Positions 59,122 to 64,000 of a stretch of 64,000 bases of DNA are shown here, piece by piece. Position numbers and translations under genes: made by a program. The stretch is from Maricaulis sp017643475 (GTDB lineage Bacteria > Pseudomonadota > Alphaproteobacteria > Caulobacterales > Maricaulaceae): contig NZ_CP138920.1 in assembly GCF_047123815.1 (NCBI RefSeq), forward strand, positions 2,790,001 through 2,854,000, given 5' to 3'. Position 1 is the first letter of the stretch. The number at the start of each line of letters is the position of its first letter. Below the pieces are notes generated by a model. The model had not been told where the DNA came from and searched no databases. It saw only the letters and a program-made list of their open reading frames with translations.

Positions 59122-60180
59122 TTAAACCCTGCCACCCATCTGACGCAAGACTTTGGCCGCTTTTTCAGGACCGTACATACGAAAGACATTGGCCGCAGAG
59201 GACATCGCATCGCCCTCGAGCGCCTGGTGCATTCGCCCGAGGTGGCGCAGAGCCTTGTGAACGATCGGGTAAGCGGTTCGATCCAGCCCTGCAGACTGAC
59301 AGGCGAGGGCCGCAGCACGGACACCGCCCATGGCCAGGGCGACGCGCCATTGCGCGACGGTCAGTTCGCAGAGCTCGGCGATAGCATGGTCGAAGACTGC
59401 TTCCTCGCCCTTCTTCAGGGCGGAAAGGGCGTATTGACCGTTGAGGCGGCCTTCCTTCCTGGCTGCATGAACCAGTTCGGCGGCGTCGTTGTCCGAACCC
59501 TCGTCGGAGGTCTTGAGTGCAGCCTCGACCGTCAGCTCCTCGACCTTGGTCTTGTCCAGGCCGAAGCGGCGGCAGAGTTCCTCGCGCCAGCTTTCCGGCA
59601 GCATGATGCACAATTGCGTCGCGTAATCCGTAGAGATGTCGTGGCGACGGGCAAGCGCTTCGCGCAGCTTTGGGTGGGTGCGCGCCGCCGTGAGGCAGAT
59701 CTCCAGCGTACCTTCGGAAATCTCCGCTGTGTCATTGTCGGCGAGCGCTCGAAGCACATTGGCCTCGCCAGGTTGCGCCAGGGTATCAGTGACACGGACG
59801 CGCAGGTTGGAACGTTTGGCCAGGATCAGACGGTGATAGGGGGAGGCGGTCTGCGCGATGTGGATCATGTCCTCATCAGACAGGCCGTCACCTTTCTTGA
59901 TGATCACGCTGGCAATCTCGATATCTCGCGTGCCCAGGAAGCGCAGAGCCGCATGGGGCGCCCATTCGCAAGAGGTCAGCTTTTCAGCCATGGCCTTTTG
60001 CGTGTCTTCGGTGCAGGTTGAAGAGAGCGTAACCAGTAACTCGCCGGCAACGGGCTCAGCTGAGTCTGACAGCTTCTGGGCAATGCACATATCCGTTACC
60101 CCCAATGCAAGCTGGTGACGCTTGTCGGGGTCACGCATTTTTGCGAGAGTTTGAAGCGCTTGTGCAGGACTGGCTGTCAT
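59122..60180 (-). CDS. DUF2336 protein, second copy
   Basis: A 352-residue second DUF2336 protein, helical throughout (QALQTLAKMRDPDKRHQLAL, DNDTAEISEGTLEICLTAAR, SSAANVFRMYGPEKAAKVLR). It shares the family pattern with the gene at 56019 but is clearly divergent. It is the probable first gene of a minus-strand unit with nadK, the receiver and the Hpt gene. Function unknown. Confidence 0.85.
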   Translation of the reverse strand: MTASPAQALQTLAKMRDPDKRHQLALGVTDMCIAQKLSDSAEPVAGELLVTLSSTCTEDTQKAMAEKLTSCEWAPHAALRFLGTRDIEIASVIIKKGDGLSDEDMIHIAQTASPYHRLILAKRSNLRVRVTDTLAQPGEANVLRALADNDTAEISEGTLEICLTAARTHPKLREALARRHDISTDYATQLCIMLPESWREELCRRFGLDKTKVEELTVEAALKTSDEGSDNDAAELVHAARKEGRLNGQYALSALKKGEEAVFDHAIAELCELTVAQWRVALAMGGVRAAALACQSAGLDRTAYPIVHKALRHLGRMHQALEGDAMSSAANVFRMYGPEKAAKVLRQMGGRV

Positions 60181-60271
60181 TGATGTCTATATATTTCTTT
60201 GCCCGACCTTGCTGATAGCGCGGATCAGTTTGAAAACTTGTTAATTCCAGTATTCGGAAAGCAGATTTCTT

Positions 60272-61534
60272 ATGGACGAACAGATTTTTAGCTCGATTTT
60301 TTCGCTTTATTCGGGAGTTCGTCGGCGCACACAATTACTGGTATCGGACCTGTCCGCCGAGGATATGGTCGTGCAGACCATGCCGGACGTCAGCCCGACC
60401 AAATGGCATCTCGCGCATACGACCTGGTTCTGGGAGTGCTTTATTCTTCGTAAGTACGATCCCGACTACGTCGAATTCTCTCCTGAATTCAATTATTTGT
60501 TCAACTCGTATTACGAGCAGATTGGCGAACGACACGCTCGCCCGGAGCGTGGTTTCCTGACCCGCCCGTCTCTCGATGAAGTGTTGGCTTATCGTGCTCA
60601 TGTTGACGCAGCGATGGAGCGTTTACTCTCCGGTAACCACAAAATCGATTCTACCGAAGTAAAGGCGCTGGTTGAGCTTGGTGTTGCTCACGAGGAGCAG
60701 CATCAGGAATTGCTGGTAACGGATATCAAGCATGTTTTGTCGCGGCATCCGTTCAGTCCCAAGGCCTGGGCGGAAGAGACCCTGCGCGGCAATGATCTGC
60801 CAGAGTTGAGCTGGCGGGCCTTCCAGGGCGGGCTGTATGAGTTCGGGCATATCGGTGAGGACTTTCATTTCGATAATGAGGGCCCACGACACCAATACTG
60901 GCTTGAGGATTTTGCCTTGGCCTCGCGTCCGGTCAGCAATGGCGAGTATCTCGAATTCATGGCCGATGATGGATACGGCTCTGCCGCACTCTGGCTGTCC
61001 GAGGGCTGGGCAAGCGTAAACCGCGAGAACTGGGCCGCTCCGCTCTACTGGTTCCGCAAGGAAGGGGAGTGGTTCGAGTTTACACTGGGTGGTGAACGTC
61101 GTGTCGATCCGGATGCGCCGGTCAGCCATCTCAGCTATTTCGAAGCGGCCGCCTTCGCCGAGTGGGCGGGAGCACGCCTCCCCGAGGAGCGCGAATGGGA
61201 ATTTGCGGCCGCCAGCCACAACCCCGGTCTTGCTGACACGCTTGACCCGGCGCGGGCCCCCCATCCCGTTTCCCGCCCTGAAAATGGTGGATTTTCGCAA
61301 TTGTTCGGTGGGGTGTGGGAGTGGACTCGTTCGGCCTATTCCGCCTATCCGCGCTACCGCCCGGCAGCGGGGGCTGTAGGTGAATACAATGGCAAGTTCA
61401 TGTGCGGGCAATTCGTGCTGAAGGGGGGATCTTGTGCGACGCCGCCAGGTCATGTTCGCGCAAGTTACCGCAACTTCTTCCCGCCCGATGCACGCTGGCA
61501 GTTTTCCGGCGTTCGACTGGCCAAGGATATTTGA
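60272..61534 (+). CDS. egtB: Hercynylcysteine sulfoxide synthase EgtB
   Basis: A 420-residue non-heme iron enzyme of ergothioneine synthesis, joining hercynine to cysteine or gamma-glutamylcysteine with oxygen. The DinB-like N-terminal domain carries the iron histidines: KWHLAHTTWFWE (H46/H49) and LGVAHEEQHQELL (H140, H144). The C-terminal sulfatase-modifying (FGE-like) domain shows FQGGLYEFGH, RPVSNGEYLEFM, RLPEEREWEFAA and FVLKGGSCATPPGHVRASYR. The length fits. EgtD is not in the window. Ergothioneine protects against oxidative stress. Confidence 0.9.
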   Translation: MDEQIFSSIFSLYSGVRRRTQLLVSDLSAEDMVVQTMPDVSPTKWHLAHTTWFWECFILRKYDPDYVEFSPEFNYLFNSYYEQIGERHARPERGFLTRPSLDEVLAYRAHVDAAMERLLSGNHKIDSTEVKALVELGVAHEEQHQELLVTDIKHVLSRHPFSPKAWAEETLRGNDLPELSWRAFQGGLYEFGHIGEDFHFDNEGPRHQYWLEDFALASRPVSNGEYLEFMADDGYGSAALWLSEGWASVNRENWAAPLYWFRKEGEWFEFTLGGERRVDPDAPVSHLSYFEAAAFAEWAGARLPEEREWEFAAASHNPGLADTLDPARAPHPVSRPENGGFSQLFGGVWEWTRSAYSAYPRYRPAAGAVGEYNGKFMCGQFVLKGGSCATPPGHVRASYRNFFPPDARWQFSGVRLAKDI

Positions 61535-61592
61535 CGCAGAGCCCAGTGCGGAGGATGTTAGCCCCAGTCGATAAAGAATTGGGGAGATCGCT

Positions 61593-62360
61593 ATGGACGA
61601 TCAAGCTGCACCGAGCGTCAAGGATCAGGTCACGGCAGAGGAATGGAAGGCGCGGTGCGATCTCGCAGCGCTATATCGCCTCGTTCACATGCACGGCTGG
61701 GATGACCTGTTTTTCACCCACATCTCCATGCGTGTCCCGGGGCCGGAAGAGCACTTCCTGCTCAACCCGTTCGGGCTTCTCTATGAAGACGTGACCGCCA
61801 GTAACATGGTGAAGGTCGACCTGCAGGGCAATGTTCTGCCGCCCTCGACCTATGGCATCAATCCGGCCGGTTTCACCATTCACTCCGCCATTCATGAAGC
61901 GCGCAGCGATGTTAAGGTCGCGATGCACCTGCATTCCGACCAGGGCGTCGCTGTTGCAGCGCAGAAACGTGGACTTCTGCCGATCAGCCAGCTGGCGATG
62001 AATGTCTATAATGATGTCGCGTATCATGACTATGAAGGCATTGCACTTGAGTCCGAGGAAAAGGTTCGCCTGGTCGACGACCTGGGCGAAAAGAACCTCA
62101 TGATCCTGCGCAATCACGGCACATTATCGGTTGGCGATCACCCGTTTTCCGCGTATGTTAGAATTTATCTACTTGAGCGTGCGTGCAAGATTCAGCTCAT
62201 GGCGCAGGCAGGCGGGGAGTTGATCGAATGGGATCAGCCCATGCAGGACAGGGTGTTTGGACAGTCTTCCGAGATCGCGGGCAACGAATTCTTCAAGGAA
62301 ATTGCGTGGGCCGCTGTTCTCGACCGCGTGCGCCGCGAAAGCCCGGGCTTCGATACCTAG
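61593..62360 (+). CDS. Class II aldolase/adducin family protein
   Basis: A 255-residue protein of the class II aldolase/adducin family. The zinc histidines are expected in VAMHLHSDQGVAV (HxH) and LRNHGTLSVG, with the acidic residue in GINPAGFTIHSAIHEARSDV. The N-terminal block AALYRLVHMHGWDDLFFTHI is typical of the adducin-head-like subgroup with unresolved substrate, rather than of fuculose- or ribulose-phosphate aldolases. GGGGAG precedes the ATG. It lies 58 bp after egtB, in the same direction. Confidence 0.87.
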   Translation: MDDQAAPSVKDQVTAEEWKARCDLAALYRLVHMHGWDDLFFTHISMRVPGPEEHFLLNPFGLLYEDVTASNMVKVDLQGNVLPPSTYGINPAGFTIHSAIHEARSDVKVAMHLHSDQGVAVAAQKRGLLPISQLAMNVYNDVAYHDYEGIALESEEKVRLVDDLGEKNLMILRNHGTLSVGDHPFSAYVRIYLLERACKIQLMAQAGGELIEWDQPMQDRVFGQSSEIAGNEFFKEIAWAAVLDRVRRESPGFDT

Positions 62361-63121
62361 GACTGTTGGCCGCGCTGGCCTGGGTGCCTTCTGCTGAAGC
62401 GGGGGGCTGGCCGCGGGACAAGGGCGAGACCCTGCTCATCCTGACCAATCTGGTCGACCGCGCTGATGGCTATTTTGATGCTGACCGGCAGCGGCAATCA
62501 GGCGGTCATTTCTACAAGGATGAGCTGGCCGCCTACATCGAATACGGAGCGACCGACCGGGTGACCCTGGTCGGTCGTTTTGCTTGGCAGAATGTCGACC
62601 AGCTCTCGGGCGGGCGGCGTGATGCCGCGCAGGGCTTCTCGGCCAGCGAGCTGGGAGTGCGGGCCTTGATCTGGCGCCGGGATGACTGGGTGGTCAGCGG
62701 ACAGCTTTCACATTTTGTGCCGGGGGAAGGCGAGAATGTCACCAATCAGCCGCTCGGCCAGGGTGAGGGGGCGTTTGATCTGCGTTTGCTGGTTGGCCGC
62801 GCGCTGCCCCGCGACGGTTTCCTGGATGTTCAGCTCGCGCACCGTGCGCGCGATGGCCGCTATCTCGATGAGTGGCGAATGGATACCAGCCTCGGCTTCG
62901 CAATCAGCGAACGATGGTCGGCGATGGTGCAAAGCTATTCGGTCTGGAGTGCAGAGGAAACGCGTCCGGGCCTGCCTGAATTCGACCAGCACAAACTTCA
63001 GTTCAGCGTGCTTCGAACGGTCGGCGAGGTCGATTACCAGATCGGTGTTATTTTGACGCCCAGCGGCCGCAACGCGCTGGACGAACGCGCTGCGGTCCTG
63101 TCGGTCTGGCGGCGTTTCTAG
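62306..63121 (+). CDS. Outer-membrane-like exported protein
   Basis: A 271-residue exported protein with alternating amphipathic strands suggesting an outer-membrane barrel (RVTLVGRFAWQNVDQL, YQIGVILTPSGRNAL), ending in the aromatic AVLSVWRRF. The GTG at 62306 is chosen because AAGGAA lies five bases upstream and because it creates a clean signal peptide: basic start MGRCSRPRAPRKPGLRY, core LGLLAALAWV, cleavage near SAEA. The start lies 55 bp inside the aldolase gene, so translation is probably coupled. The family is not recognised. Confidence 0.68.
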   Translation: MGRCSRPRAPRKPGLRYLGLLAALAWVPSAEAGGWPRDKGETLLILTNLVDRADGYFDADRQRQSGGHFYKDELAAYIEYGATDRVTLVGRFAWQNVDQLSGGRRDAAQGFSASELGVRALIWRRDDWVVSGQLSHFVPGEGENVTNQPLGQGEGAFDLRLLVGRALPRDGFLDVQLAHRARDGRYLDEWRMDTSLGFAISERWSAMVQSYSVWSAEETRPGLPEFDQHKLQFSVLRTVGEVDYQIGVILTPSGRNALDERAAVLSVWRRF

Positions 63122-63675
63122 TTCGATGTCTGCGCGGCGATGTATGCGATGACATCACGGCGGTCATCCGCGTCACGCAAGCCTACAAAACTCATGCGAT
63201 TGCCCGGTACCAGGCCACGCGGGTTTTGAATCCACGCGTCGAGCGTTGCAACATCCCAGACAAGACCGGCGTCCGTCAGGCGGGGCGAATAATTGAAGCC
63301 TTCCTTGGCTGCGGCCTGGGCTCCCATGATGCCGTGGAGGTTCGGTCCGACTGTATGGCGGCCTCCTGCTTCCAACGTGTGACAGGACTGGCAACGGCGA
63401 TATTGGCGGCGACCATTGACCAGGTCAGCATTGGCGAAGGTCTCGCCCAGCGCCAGTACGGCATCAGGAAGCGCATCGGAGGCCTGCTGACTGGTGGATT
63501 CTGCCAACTCTGTGACGGCAGTCTCTGCAGCTGCTCCAGCTTCGTTTGCCCCTGCTTCGGCTGTAGGCTCGGCTCCGGCATCGGTCGGCAGTTCGCTGGA
63601 CGTGGCCGAGCTGTCGCCTCCACCGCAGGCTACAAGCATGAAGGCGGACAGGGCGGGCAGGACTAGACGCGACAT
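63118..63675 (-). CDS. Lipoprotein c-type cytochrome
   Basis: A 185-residue cytochrome c of class I. The signal ends in the lipobox MLVAC (Cys17), so it is membrane-tethered in the periplasm. An alanine/glutamate-rich linker runs to about residue 75. Heme is bound by CQSCH (95-99), and Met161 in GNRMSF is the likely sixth ligand, with VGPNLHGIMG between, as in cytochrome c2/cyt c552-type proteins. ATG at 63675 gives the lipoprotein signal; the longer frame does not. It probably carries electrons to an oxidase. It overlaps the convergent gene by 4 bp. Confidence 0.9.
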   Translation of the reverse strand: MSRLVLPALSAFMLVACGGGDSSATSSELPTDAGAEPTAEAGANEAGAAAETAVTELAESTSQQASDALPDAVLALGETFANADLVNGRRQYRRCQSCHTLEAGGRHTVGPNLHGIMGAQAAAKEGFNYSPRLTDAGLVWDVATLDAWIQNPRGLVPGNRMSFVGLRDADDRRDVIAYIAAQTSN

Positions 63676-63890
63676 TTCAATCTCCGTTTTGGGGTGGAGG
63701 TAGATATACGCCAGTCGCACCGAATGCCGATGCGTCAGGATGACGCCGGATGCATGCAGCCTCACAATCCGGCCCGTTCATCTCCGGTTACATGGAGAAT
63801 CCGCATTTTTCTTGCGTCATCGCGAAATGTTCGCTCCAAGAGAACACAAGGAAAGTCACAATTCATAGGTAGAATTGTGCGAGGGGACAA

Positions 63891-64000
63891 ATGGACAAGA
63901 CTTCGCAAATGCGATCCGTGTCCTTGTGTGGCGCCGGTCATTCCGGCTCGACCCTGCTGGGGATGATTCTCGGCGGGCATTCGAGCGCCTTCTACATGGG
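63891..64000 (+). CDS. Sulfotransferase-family protein, start only
   Basis: The gene begins at ATG 63891 with GAGGGG upstream and runs off the right edge. The visible 36 residues contain CGAGHSGSTLLGMILGGHSS, a P-loop like the 5'-PAPS phosphate site of sulfotransferases. It differs from the TPR-sulfotransferase at 28677 in lacking TPR repeats at this end. No more can be said from this fragment. Confidence 0.75.
   Translation, partial: MDKTSQMRSVSLCGAGHSGSTLLGMILGGHSSAFYM

Overview
The window is a GC-rich, gene-dense stretch of chromosome from an alphaproteobacterium. It most resembles the Maricaulales/Hyphomonadaceae-Caulobacterales side of the class. The evidence is the set of class-typical small families (DUF1476 F1-ATPase inhibitor, DUF3126, DUF2336, PAS_5, two-PilZ protein), several large TonB-dependent receptors, and many GTG or TTG starts. 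This placement is an inference from gene content. No rRNA, CRISPR array, complete insertion sequence or prophage was seen. One tRNA, tRNA-Leu(UAA), lies at 20451-20537.

Layout. 1-4,000: purine synthesis (purC cut by the left edge, purB) with the DUF1476 inhibitor, a thioredoxin-like protein and a flavin/PLP-oxidase-fold protein. 2,290-4,680 is a small accessory island. It holds two pairs of REP-like hairpins, an internally deleted GIY-YIG nuclease gene between one pair, and a DUF559 nuclease gene bracketed by a different palindrome family. 5,270-16,830: metabolic and housekeeping genes (threonine synthase, amidohydrolase, radC-map, M28 peptidase, sfsA, a CinA-type domain protein) and two secreted proteins, one of them a YfbK-type von Willebrand A protein. 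16,950-28,490: three TonB receptors, one of which forms a probable copper locus with a DUF2946 protein, plus an M61-type peptidase gene interrupted by an in-frame TAG and an AlkA-type glycosylase. 28,680-35,920: TPR sulfotransferase, TorF-type porin with an ammonium transporter, nitronate monooxygenase, a divergent MerR regulator/CDF exporter pair with a clear operator, and a HAD phosphatase.

36,000-49,850: alanine dehydrogenase with its divergent Lrp-type regulator, queF, nitroreductase, a TetR-RND efflux operon with a visible operator, Nudix hydrolase, cysE, DUF3126, and an ABC importer whose permease is fused to its binding protein (OpuC/EgtU architecture). A short gene with an in-frame TAA closes this block. 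49,950-60,200: PhoH ATPase, gamma-carbonic anhydrase, GYF_2, PilZ and PAS_5 proteins, an Asn/Val-rich secreted protein, then a lytic transglycosylase, two DUF2336 proteins, an Hpt protein, a receiver protein and NAD kinase. 60,270-64,000: EgtB (ergothioneine synthesis), class II aldolase, an outer-membrane-like protein, a lipoprotein cytochrome c, and the start of a sulfotransferase cut by the right edge.

The most unusual material is (i) the nuclease-plus-hairpin island, where the hairpin stems differ by compensatory changes and have been drafted into the 3' ends of two genes, (ii) two otherwise intact genes each broken by a single in-frame stop codon, and (iii) the lytic transglycosylase/DUF2336/Hpt/receiver cluster, whose joint function is not known to me.
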